Source: Pelargonium nanum (taxonomy: Eukaryota > Streptophyta > Magnoliopsida > Geraniales > Geraniaceae). From it: DNA of 25,563 nt. Below the pieces are notes generated by a model, which did not search any database, was not told the DNA's origin, and saw only the letters and a program-made list of their open reading frames with translations. The translations under genes and the position numbers were made by a program. The stretch is from contig JAYMTF010001186.1 of assembly GCA_036897485.1 (NCBI GenBank), positions 1 through 25,563 of the forward strand, in the 5' to 3' direction. Of this stretch, positions 8,240 through 18,800 are shown piece by piece. The stretch's first letter is position 1, and each line of letters starts with the position of its first letter.

Positions 8240-11200
8240 TCAAGGAGTTGCTGGAACAATCTTCCCGGAGCATGTCCCGAACCCAACATTGTAACCATTT
8301 CCCTGCAAAGTACTTGGTCAAATAGTTCCCTTTTCGTAACCTCTATTACCAAACATTGAAAATGTCATGAAAAGCTAAATGCTAAAAAAGAACCCAACAT
8401 TCTAACCTTTTCCCTGAAAAGAAACCAGATTTTCAGCATCTGGTCTAACAGTTCATATTTTTTAAAATCTATTACCAAACATAACAAATGCCATGAAATG
8501 TTAAAGGCTCAAAAAGCTGATTAAGTCACAACAAAATGCTGCAATATGCCCAACCTTCTAAGGCAGGAAGGTAATTAGTTATTATCACTTCATCATTCCA
8601 ACTTTTTTTTGTTTTGTCAAAATGCCTGCCACCTATACAAGGCCTGGCATAATTTCAGTATACCTTCATTAACCTAAATATATTTAGAATCAGTATCGAT
8701 GGTTTTTGTTTCCTAATGAAAGAAAGAAAAGGCCGATATGATCATAAATTCATAATCAAAACACTCTCAGACATTTAAGGAAGCCAACCCAAAACTTAGT
8801 TTGAAGCACCAATGTAATGCGATAACCAGAACTTAAAACTTGCACCCTCAGAACATTTTGATGAGAAATAGATTTTACTTGGCTGATACTTGTAATTCAT
8901 AAGAGAATTGCTATCCAACAAGAGTACAAATCTGACGTGTATGTACATTGCCCTAGAAAGCATAACCTCTGAAAATTAATTCTCTCCTGAGATAGGAGAG
9001 GAGACCCAATAACTCACACTTCCAACTGATTAAGGAACAGAGACCTGACACGTAAGAAAAATATTTTACACAAACATTGTAGAACTTTTATTACTTTCCT
9101 AGAGTCTAGACTTCTCTGTACGCCCTCAAACGTTGCTTATAGACTTGACTTTTACAAATGAAGGAATGAACTTGAACTTAATATAATTGATAATTAATGG
9201 CTGATGAGCTCAGAAAGAGTTGCTAGAAAATGAGACTATATGGGAATGGGAACATGCACAAATTCTACTTCAAGCTTTAATAAATAAATATAATGGAGCA
9301 GGGAAACAGAAGTATGTTGATCCAATACCTTGCAACAGCCAGTAAATATGACTTCATCTCCATCCTCTAAAAATGTGCGTTCTGTACCATTTAAGGAAAG
9401 TGGTTTTTGTCCATTCCATGTTAACTCTAGCAAGCAACCATAAGATTCAGGCTCCTGTACAAAAAAGTAATAACAGAAGCTCAAGCAAAAAATATTATAC
9501 ATGATTATAAAAGGGGAGGAAACAGAGGCTATGTAATGAGGCAATAACATCAAACTATACAAAAGGTTAAAATTAGAAAACCATACAGGTCCACTGATTG
9601 TCCCAGTTCCAAGAAGGTCTCCTGGCCTTAGGTTGCAACCATTAATAGTATGGTGTGCAAGTTGTTGCGTCAATGTCCAATATCTGTCAATTAATAAAGT
9701 TAATTACAGAAGCAGCTAGTCAACTAATAGACCATGTACAATAATACCTTTAATCTGCATTTGATGAGTTCAATTAGAAGTACAAGGGGGTTAATAATGC
9801 ACGCAAAGGGATACAGCATGCAAATTATACACTCAGAAGAGGAGATAAAATGAGATTAACCACCAAGTCAATGGATGTCATTATTGTAAGAAACTACTTC
9901 TATCTAATCTACTTTTTGACATATTGAATATGGCTAGGTTACAATGAAAATCCTTACAAGTTGTTAAAATTACTCCTTGAGACCACACATGAATCTTCTT
10001 TTCCAGCAGGTTTAATTTTAACCTAGCAGCAAAAAGGACAGTTTCGTCATAAACTGATAACATATCATAATTTGAGATTGTACAGTCTGGAGAAGAACCA
10101 AATTCATATGCTCTACAACAACTAAATACACTGACCAGCAAGTATTCGGAATACTATTATAAAAGAAGAAAATGCCTGGTTACCAATAAAAGAGACATGC
10201 ACATAAACAGTTCAAAGACTACCTCTAATGAGATGTCATAGTTCTTGGATATCTTTTCAGCTAGATATGGCAGCGGTTGAGGGTCCTGCATTTCAAAAAA
10301 TGTCGAGTAGCATGTAGCCATGCAGGATGAAACTCCAGACAAGAAAAATGGGCAGCAAATAACAAACTACAAACAATTTGAAACATGACATTGTTATGTT
10401 ACCTGTTTGGGAGCGTCGCAAGCAAAATGTTCCAAAGCATCTAGGGTCACTATCCATGGGGATACGGTAGTCCCTAAGAGATTTCATAAGAAAGAGTGAA
10501 GCCATGCTATGAGAGGCTCTAAGAGTCTAAGTTAAAAATCACCAGTAAAAGCAGAGCTCACATCCAGTTCTCAGTGACAGGACGTATTACCCTTCATTCA
10601 CTAACTTTGCCTAATAAAACCCAAGGAATGACCAATTAAAATTATATATCTTACCAAAACTCTTTCCAAGAAATGGCCCAAGAGGTACATTCCCATGCCT
10701 GAATATCTCTAGCTGTCAAAACCAACTTGAGCTTTCATCATCATAACATTAGAAATTAAACAAGATAAGATGGAATGAAGTCATGGACATATGCATACCG
10801 CTCCAGTCATTCATTAACACAAGTCCAAAGATATGATTTGCAGCTTCATTTACATCAATGGACTTTCCTAATTCATTTCCGGGACCAACTATGGCTGCCT
10901 GAAAGCATCATAAGAACATAATTGATAGGCAAAATATCATAAATATATGTATATAAATATGACACATAATTAATCACAGGGTAAGCATAAAGAGAGATCA
11001 GGGGATCTATTTGACCACTTCCATAGGCCCATTGGAGAACATTAGATTTTTGTTATGAAGAAAAATCTCTATGAAGTAATAACATACAGAGAAATTACTT
11101 AAATTTTAAATCTGACTTCACTCCCTAATTCTCAAAAATATCAAAGGGGCGCTGAAAGTTCCCCGTAACTTCTGAAAGTTTGCCCCCACTTTGAACCCAC

Positions 11201-14066
11201 CCCTCGCAATAATCAAAACCATTATTAGAAACAAAACTAGAAGCTTATATGAATCTAGAGTTTTAAACTCTTATATCAGAAAATGCAAGAGCATTTGAAT
11301 GTACAATAAATCTGATAAATAAGGTTATGAAAGGCAAACCATTTCTAGCTCAAAGTCTAGCTTCCGTGAAGCTCCAAAATATGGTGGAGAGTTGCCACTT
11401 GGATGGCCTTGACCTCTGATAAGAAACCCAAAATGTAAAAGATATGAGAAAGCATGGACAAGAATGATAAAGAAGAATAAACATATAGAGTAAATGCAGG
11501 AAGCACTCAGCAAAATCATTGCAACATTAAATAGACAATGATATCCAACCATAGAATTTATGGCTTAATCACAAATTCACTAAAAGAATATGCACTAAAC
11601 CAAAAAGGCAGAGGCATGCCATTAAACGCACAAGATGCAAATGCCACCTGGCACCTAAGTAGCACATCAACATTCATATTAAACCACGAGAGGCGCAGGG
11701 ATATAGTAAATGCAAAAGACAGAAGCTACATAAAAAGCAATATTCTACAACTAAGCAACTTCCAACACTAATGTACAACTACGATCTCAATGTTTCCAAA
11801 TGTCATAGCACACACCCACCGGAGGAAACTGATCGGAACATAATACCGTTCCCATGCACAGGACAAATGAAATTAGCTGGCGCCTGGCAGACAATATATA
11901 CACTCATCATATGAAAAAAGTTATATTATATTCACATGCAAATGCAATTACACAGAGTTTGTGCCTCGAGAAAAGCAGCCTAACTTATTACTGAAGTAAG
12001 GGATAAGCCCTGAGCATATTCGGGATAAAAGGAATATTACTGAAGTAAGGGAACAGCCCTGAGCATACTCCCAAGATTTAAACAATTTATTATTCATCTT
12101 AACTATGATATAAAATGGGAAAGATAACAGAGAAGGAAACTATTGAGAAACTAATTTGTATCACCTGGGCCGAATGATATCTGTTCCCGAAATAACAATA
12201 GATGATGCTCGTCCATGATATGCAATGGGAAGGTGGAACCTAGAAAGATGATGGGAGATTTTAATTAGAAGATGAAGAAACATGTATCCCAGATTGCATG
12301 GATCAGCTCTTTAATCCAAATATTAGAATCAACATACCAGTTTGGTAAGATTGGGTTCTGTGCACCGCGAAATATGGTACCACAATTCTTAGCATGGTGC
12401 AAGGATGAAAAGAAATCACTGTAGTCCCCAATAGCAGCTGGAAGAAGCATTTCTACCTTGTTCTACAGGTATGCAAATAAAAATTGTGTTAGATAGACAA
12501 ATGATTCATACTGTTGCACATAATCCAGAGTATGCTTGTCTTTACCATGGGCACAAGGGATTTCTGTCTCAGGTTTACATCATCACGCAATGTTGGCTGC
12601 GTAGCTGCATCAGAAGATATCAACTTCTGTTATATCATTGTAATCTATCTCATACTAATTTGCTTTCTTGCTAAGAGCAACTAAGTCAAGTACTCCTGTT
12701 TTCTTAAAGAAAACGTATTGAATATTCATAAAATTGTGTTTATCATAACTGTGGAGTTTGTACTTCTATTTCACATAACAATGAGGTAGAAGTATATTAC
12801 TAAATGCTCCCTGAACCCAGCAATATCTGCCCTCTTTGATTTTTTGCAACATTTAGTAAATTTTGATAGTCCATGGCTTACCACGTATGTCCTTGTTACA
12901 GCAAACTAAAGTTGTTGTGACTGATTAATTTAAAGAATGCTATTGAAATTCAAGCATAATCTTATTATCAACAAGAACTTAAAATGGGATGGAGAGAGTG
13001 ATAATTAATAGAACAGATTGATTCATATGTAATGCACGAAACATACATGACAGTAGCTTTTGTAATGTGGCACGAGCTTCTGTCCATGCAGGCCGGCCCA
13101 TTGCTAAGAACTTGTTAAGAGTGGGCTGGAATAAGAACAAAGAAAATTAAGTAAATAACACAGTCTCTTGCTCGTACCTCGTTGTCGTTACAAAAACATA
13201 GTATAGTTAAACGAGACAATCAGTACGAAAAAGGAAGAAGGCTAGTGAGAAGCAACATGAGAAGGTGAATAGGGAAAATAATATAAGAAATGACTATGGC
13301 ACTATAGTTCTGTTCAAAGCAGATAGCAGATAACTACATAAATTAAGAGAACATGGAAGTTTTTCATTACTGCGCTCATTAGACAATGAAAATTTTCAGT
13401 AAATTACTAATGATGAACTATATGACTAAGTTAATTGTTGAATCAGACACAAATAATAAAAAATCAAATTATATTCCATTTTCCTTTGAAATTCCAGAAA
13501 TCGAGCCACTAGACTACTCATTTTCTAAACGCTCAAACGATTTGTCACTGTACTAGCCAACTCATAGATCGAGAAGAAAAGTAACCGTTAAAAGATCAAT
13601 AGTAGGCTACACAACATTATTTTCAACTCAGCTGACACTCAAAAGAAAAAATCCAAACTCATCTACATATTTCATAGCAGTGAATCATGAATTCAGTAAA
13701 GATAATTGCCAAAAATTTAACCAAAAACCTCAAATTAGCTCATCAAAACCGATTTTACATGTATACAGAACCGATTTTCTCAGAGTTCCTAACCGTTTTC
13801 TAAGCGATCAAACAAGTATATTTAGCTTTACCACAAGATTCTGCCTACTTCAATCAACAGACCTCGAGGAAGCAGTCGGAGCCGCTGAGGATCGGACCGT
13901 CGAAGAGACCGGCTTTGGAGATTTCAGAGAGGTCCAGCACGAAGTCGCCGATGGCAACGCCGGGCCGAGCCGCGGAAGCCGGGTCGGGGCGGAACACTCC
14001 GTACGGTAGGTTCTGAATGGGGAAGTGAGAGTCCGGGTGGACCTCGATGAAGGAGCTCAAGGCCAT
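8240..14066 (-). CDS. FAH: Fumarylacetoacetase, 14 exons, with a 2-bp frameshift in exon 8
   Basis: FAH hydrolyses fumarylacetoacetate to fumarate and acetoacetate, the last step of tyrosine breakdown. Exons read on the minus strand, all with GT-AG introns: 14066-13863, 13125-13047, 12604-12546, 12462-12338, 12239-12165, 11415-11340, 10898-10799, 10712-10655, 10473-10403, 10285-10223, 10022-9958, 9683-9587, 9454-9329, 8302-8240. Without the lesion the protein would have 420 residues, the normal length. Recognisable blocks include the start ([11 protein letters not shown]), the catalytic region [10 protein letters not shown] (D130, H137, matching mouse D126 and H133), FELEM with the metal-binding glutamates, and NDWSARDIQ. 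In exon 8, GAATGTACC stands where GAATATGTACC is expected, removing two bases at the tyrosine matching mouse Y244. The shifted frame ends at TGA 10259-10257 after 291 residues, losing the equivalents of mouse K253, T350 and E364. Since all else is intact, this is either a recent null allele or a sequence error. In Arabidopsis, loss of this gene (SSCD1) causes cell death under short days. Confidence 0.9.
8279..8515. repeat. Partial tandem duplication of the FAH last-exon junction
   Basis: Copy 1 (from 8279) covers the first 24 coding bases of FAH exon 14, its acceptor and about 85 bp of intron 13. Copy 2 (from 8390, period 111) repeats this within the intron at lower identity. Shared strings include GAACCCAACATT.TAACC, CTATTACCAAACAT and CATGAAA. 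Copy 2 keeps an acceptor (TTTCTTTTCAG ending at 8414 on the minus strand). Confidence 0.75.
10655..10712 (-). other. FAH: FAH exon 8 carrying the 2-bp deletion
   Basis: The exon is 58 bp where 60 are needed to keep frame between exon 7 (one base left over) and exon 9 (starting GG ACT). It encodes ARDIQAWE, then the frame breaks at 10688-10690. In the other frame after the break the family sequence [12 protein letters not shown] can be read cleanly, so the loss is exactly two bases with no other damage. A GT at 10688-10687 could act as a cryptic donor and restore frame with exon 9, at the cost of this conserved loop. Confidence 0.85.
11987..12072. repeat. Tandem duplication in FAH intron 5, period about 49 bp
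   Basis: The string ATTACTGAAGTAAGGGA, then AGCCCTGAGCATA, occurs at 11987 and again at 12036 with small differences. It lies inside the intron between exons 5 and 6. Confidence 0.75.
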
Positions 14067-14526
14067 GGTTGCCGGAAAACGGTGTCGGAGAGTCGGTCCC
14101 GGCGGCGAAGAAGGTGCGGAGTTGTGAAGAGAGTGATTTGGAGCTTGGAAATGAGCTGGAGGGTAGATAATGGGAGTAGGAGAGTGGTAGTCGGAGGTTG
14201 GAAGAATCGGAGAGTGATTGGATTAGTGTGGAGTCATTTTCTTTTCGTTTCTAAATCGATTTTTGATTTGATTAATTGCTATTTTATCTTTTCTGAAAAA
14301 TACAAGTAAGAAAGGAAGATTATTGTGATTTCCTATGAGGTGGCGTAAGGACAAACAACAAAATTTATTTCACACACATAAAAGTAGTTGTGAATTTGAA
14401 GAAAAATGATATTTGTCCCAAAATTTGTACATGTAGCAACTTATATAGCAAACAAAATGGTACAATATTTGGGAATAAGGATTGAGGATTCTAAACCAGA
14501 ATAAGCTACCAATGAGAATATGACAC

Positions 14527-14650
14527 ATCATTTAAAATATTTGTTTGGATCCAGCGGGTCTTTTCGTTCCCATAAATTCACTTAAGTGGATAAATCGGTA
14601 TTTTAATGTGGTGGCAAGCTCTCATTGACTTGGCTTAGATTCCTTATTCT
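14527..14650 (+). repeat. Dispersed repeat, copy C
   Basis: It contains ATTCACTTAAGTGGATAAAT, TTTTAATGTGGTGGCA and CATTGACTTGGCTTAGATT, matching copies A and B in order. Ends are approximate. Confidence 0.4.
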
Positions 14651-14959
14651 CTTCGGGAATATAACATTTTTCAAATTTTTATATAGTTAATAGTAAAAAT
14701 AAAAGAATTTGAAAAGTACTAAAGACAAAACAATTAAACACTTTTTTAAATTTAATTTGAAGATGTGAACTAGTTTTGACGGATTTTGTAAGTTTTTTTA
14801 TTTATCAACGAGCAATATTTCATTCATTATGAAAAAAAACAAAGTACAAATCTTGAGACGAGGGATTTAAATTTTTTTACATAAAATTGATGCTTGAATT
14901 GGAGAATGAATCCAATATTCCACATTGCATTGTTGACTTGATGCTTGGTTGGAGAGTGC

Positions 14960-15085
14960 TCAAAATAGTCTCTTAACTTTCAAATATTAACTAATTTGGT
15001 CCCTAAACTTTTAAAAATAGGGACCATTTTGAGTCAATATTTAAAAGTTTATGTACTATATTGAGTTATAAAATTTAGGGACAAA
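14960..15085. repeat. MITE-like remnant with GGTCCCTA/TAGGGACC inverted repeat
   Basis: A perfect 8-bp inverted repeat (14998-15005 and 15018-15025) separated by 12 bases lies within repeated phrases of the type 'AATTTGGTCCCTAAACTTTT' and 'AAAATTTAGGGAC'. These phrases are widespread in plant intergenic DNA as MITE sequence. No target duplication was identified. Confidence 0.4.
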
Positions 15086-15299
15086 TTTGAATCTAAACAC
15101 AAAAATTATGGGTCCCATCTCAATCTTTTACTTTTATTATTTTGAATGAGATTACACGTTGAATATTGTGATTTGAACAAAGATAAATTAAATCTGATCG
15201 AGAATTTTAAAAATGAAATTTTGAAAAGAAAAGAATAAAGGTCAGCCAAAAGAGTTAAAGAAAAAAGGGAATTGAAGAGAGAACTAGAAATTCCTTCGA

Positions 15300-15455
15300 A
15301 AAAAAAGAGAAATAGAAATAGATCAACCCCTTTAAAAAAAAAAAGAAAAGAAATAGATCAATCTTTTTTTTTTTCCGAATGGAGAAATAGATCAATCTTA
15401 AATAGATCCATTTACTTAAAAAAAGGAAAAAAGAAATAGATCAATCTTAAATGGA
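15300..15455. repeat. Fourfold GAAATAGATCAA motif in A/G-rich DNA
   Basis: GAAATAGATCAA recurs near 15313, 15349, 15383 and 15434, the last three followed by TCTT, separated by poly-A, poly-T and GAAAA stretches. It looks like a degenerate local expansion about 100-250 bp upstream of the putative TFIIF alpha core promoter. Confidence 0.6.
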
Positions 15456-15477
15456 CCCACATCCACGCGACAATTCT

Positions 15478-15575
15478 TATTGGCCCATCTATTGGAGCTC
15501 CATTAACATTGATGTACCGGATCATCCACCGATTTCAATTTCCCATTCTAACCCTGCACAGCCAAATATATACCC
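15478..15575 (+). promoter_or_regulatory. Putative TFIIF alpha core promoter: CCAAT, TGGGCC and TATA-like elements
   Basis: A TATA-like AAATATATACC lies at 15564-15574. ATTGG (reverse CCAAT) is found near 15479 and again near 15490. GGCCCA near 15482, read as TGGGCC on the other strand, resembles the site II element common in plant housekeeping genes. A telo-box-like AAACCCTAG occurs in the presumed leader near 15780. Together they suggest transcription starting near 15600, giving a leader of about 240 bases before the ATG at 15841. The assignment is by motif only. Confidence 0.4.
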
Positions 15576-15840
15576 CAATGCCCTTGCACACCCATTCACA
15601 GAGTGACTTCAATTTCTCAATCAAAATCCTGAAACATCAAAATCGACTAAACCCATAATCAGAATCTAAATCTCTCTAAATTCTTGAATCATACTAATAG
15701 GTATTCAAATTCTCGTACAAATCAAGCCAAGTCGGACCCAAACCTTGCATTTTTTTAATTTTATTCCTTCAAAATAAGTAAACCCTAGTTCTTAATTTTC
15801 TCGGGAAATTTTTTATGGTTTTTTGAAGGAAGGAGGAAGA

Positions 15841-18800
15841 ATGTCGATCGATCTGACGTTGAAGCCGAAGTGTAGCGGATGCGGATCGACCGCAGACCTC
15901 TACGGGAGCAACTGCAAGCACATGACCCTGTGCTTGACCTGCGGCAAAACCATGGCGCAGAACGGCGCCAAGTGCATCGACTGCGGTGCCGTCGTCACTC
16001 ATCTCTTACGAGTTACCTCTCTTTCCCTCCCTCAATCTCTCTCTATATCTGCTTCTGCATAATTTTTATTTGTTCGCCGGATTTCATGCCAAATTGTTGA
16101 TCATCAATAACATTGCAAAAGCTCTGCGACAATCTCCGTAATTTATCGTTTGGAATTATTTTTCTTGGTGCCATTTCTGAGCTTTTGGCTGATGTATTGT
16201 GTTTGTTAACTGGAATAAGTGCAATTGTGTAATGCTGTGTTTACATTCTAGCAAAATGTTAATTATGACCTCTGCCGAGATGTAATTTCAAGATAGTTTG
16301 TTTGTGGCTGTGTGATTGTTGAAGAAGTAGATAGACTTAGGTAAAACTAGATTGGAGAACTAGATTCTAACTTGTTTTTGGTTATTAATTAGGAAGAAGA
16401 CTCCATTGTAGCCTATATATACATTGTAAAGTTCAATTTCAAGATAGTTTGTTTGTGGCAGTGTGATTGTTGAAGAAGTAGATAGACTTAGGTGAAACTA
16501 GATTGGAGAACTAGATTCTAACTTGTTATTGGTTATTAAATAGGAAGAAGACTCCATTGTAGCCTATATACATTGTAAAGTTCAATTCATGGAAACAAGA
16601 TCATTAAGAAAGAAGTTCACAATTTTAAGATTGATCATTGGATTTCATTAATTAGACTTCTGCAGTGGGTTGGAAATGAATTTTTAGTGAACCTATTGTA
16701 GCTTATGTTGAGCTGAAGTTTGATTTTTTTTTTGGTTGTCTTCATTTTAGGAATACAATGTTCGAGCAAGTTCTAGCAATGACAAGAACTTTTTCATTGG
16801 TAGATTTGTGACTGGTTTACCGAACTTCTCAACAAAGAAAAAATCTGAGAATAAATGGGCCCTCAACAAAGAAGGATTACAAGGACGCCAAGTAACTGAT
16901 ACCTTGCGGGTACCATATTTTTTTCTCTTATAGCTTTCATTTTTCAGGGTTGGGCTTACTGACTGCATGCTATTATGATTCTGCTCAAATGTGTAATGCG
17001 TATATTGGAGGGAACTTTGAAATGTTCATACCAAAGATAAAGAAACACTTGAGAAACTTTTTAGGTAGTTTTTTTTTGTGATTTTGATTCTGCTCAAATG
17101 TGTAATGCGTATATTGGAGGGAACTTTGAAATGTTCTTACCAAAGATAAAGAAACACTTGAGAAACTTTTTAGGTAGTTTGTGTGTGTGTTGCACTTAGA
17201 TAATGTCACATTTCCTTACTGTTTTCAATGTTAAATTCTATCAAGTAAACTTTAATACTTTAGTCAAGTTTTACTGTCATGCTCAATGATCTCGCACTTA
17301 GCTAATGTCACATTTCCTTACTGTTTTCAATGTTGAATTCTATCAAGTAAACTTTAACACTTTCGTCAAGTTTCTCGATGGTCGAAAGTTCAGTAACTTT
17401 TAAATCTTACATACTTTTAACAATGGAGCTTCGTGTAGATATAACTTTACTTGGATTATTGGAAAGTTGGAATGACATTTCATTTAGCAGTAGAAACTGC
17501 TCTTTGGTTACGTATGAGTTTTATTTTTCTTCTGCTTATGATTTGTATTGGTTCTAATATAGCTATTTTAGCTCTTTATAATGCTCCTACTCATTTGAGT
17601 TTGATCACTCACCATAGATGGAATTGATGCTTCACTGGCTAGTGGAGCTTTGCTTGAACTCTCTTTATGACTTCAGAAGTGCCATATGGCCAATGATTGA
17701 TAAATGATAAGTGCAATGTAGGTTTCTTGTGCTCGTCTTGTGTGACTGCAGTACTTTTCAGGGTGCCTTTGGGTGGATAAGGTGTTAAAAATTAGTCTTT
17801 CTTAAAAGAAAAAAGTGTTTAAAGTTCGATGGTGATTATAAAGTTGTTGTTGGGTATGGTGAAAATGACGTTTAGGGTGTTTGTCAACTTATATTTGTTT
17901 TTAATTTCTCTCATTGATGCTTTATCTTATTTATTTTGGTTTCTCAGCTCTAATTGTTATCAGATGCAATTGTATGACACAGGAAAAGTACAAGAATAAA
18001 CCGTGGCTGTTAGAGGATGAAACAGGGCAGTTTCAGTATCATGGTCATCTTGAAGGCGCACAGTCAGCAACTTACTACCTACTAATGATGCAGGGGAAGG
18101 AATTTGTTGCTATTCCTGCTGGTTCTTGGTACGCATGAAATATGCTAGAGTTCTTTCCATTTATTTATGCTTCAGAAGGAAGAATTTAAGAAAAATGTTA
18201 TCTCTGTCATTTTATTTTATCGTCTTTGGTGAGTATTAAAGGTTATGCATGCTAGGGATTATATCTTTTTAAATAATGCCATTTGTAATTATTACAGGAG
18301 ATTGCTATTCTAATACTTCATTGTGGATCTCAGTGAAATTTTGTGCTTCCACTAAGTGCTGTTTGATATGTCTTCTTTCCAGGTACAACTTTAACAAGGT
18401 TGCACAATATAAGCAACTTACCTTGGAGGAAGCTGAAGAGAAGATGAAGAATAGGAGGAAGACTGCTGATGGATATGAAAGATGGATGATGAAAGCTGCA
18501 AATAATGGAGCTGCTGCATTTGGTGAACAGGAGAGGCCTGATGAAAAGGACAGTGCTATGGGTGGGGGTAGGGGACGCAAAAAGACAGGTGGTGATGATG
18601 ATGAAGGTAATGTCTCAGATAAAGGGGAGGAAGATGAAGACGAAGAGACAGCAAGGAAGAATAGACTTGGACTCAACAAAAGAGGTGGTGATGATGATGA
18701 AGAAGGTCCAAGAGGAGGGGATCATGATATGGACGATGATGATATTGAGAAAGGTGAGCCATTTGTATGCTTAATATTCTCTCTCAATTAAATATTGCAG

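Larger units (their letters stand above)
14067..15840. other. Divergent intergenic region between FAH and TFIIF alpha
   Basis: Both genes point away from this stretch, so it holds both promoters. On the FAH side I see no clear TATA box. A dispersed repeat (14527-14650), a MITE-like inverted repeat (about 14960-15085) and an A/G-rich repeated motif (15300-15455) occupy the middle. The TFIIF alpha core promoter elements are listed separately. Confidence 0.5.
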
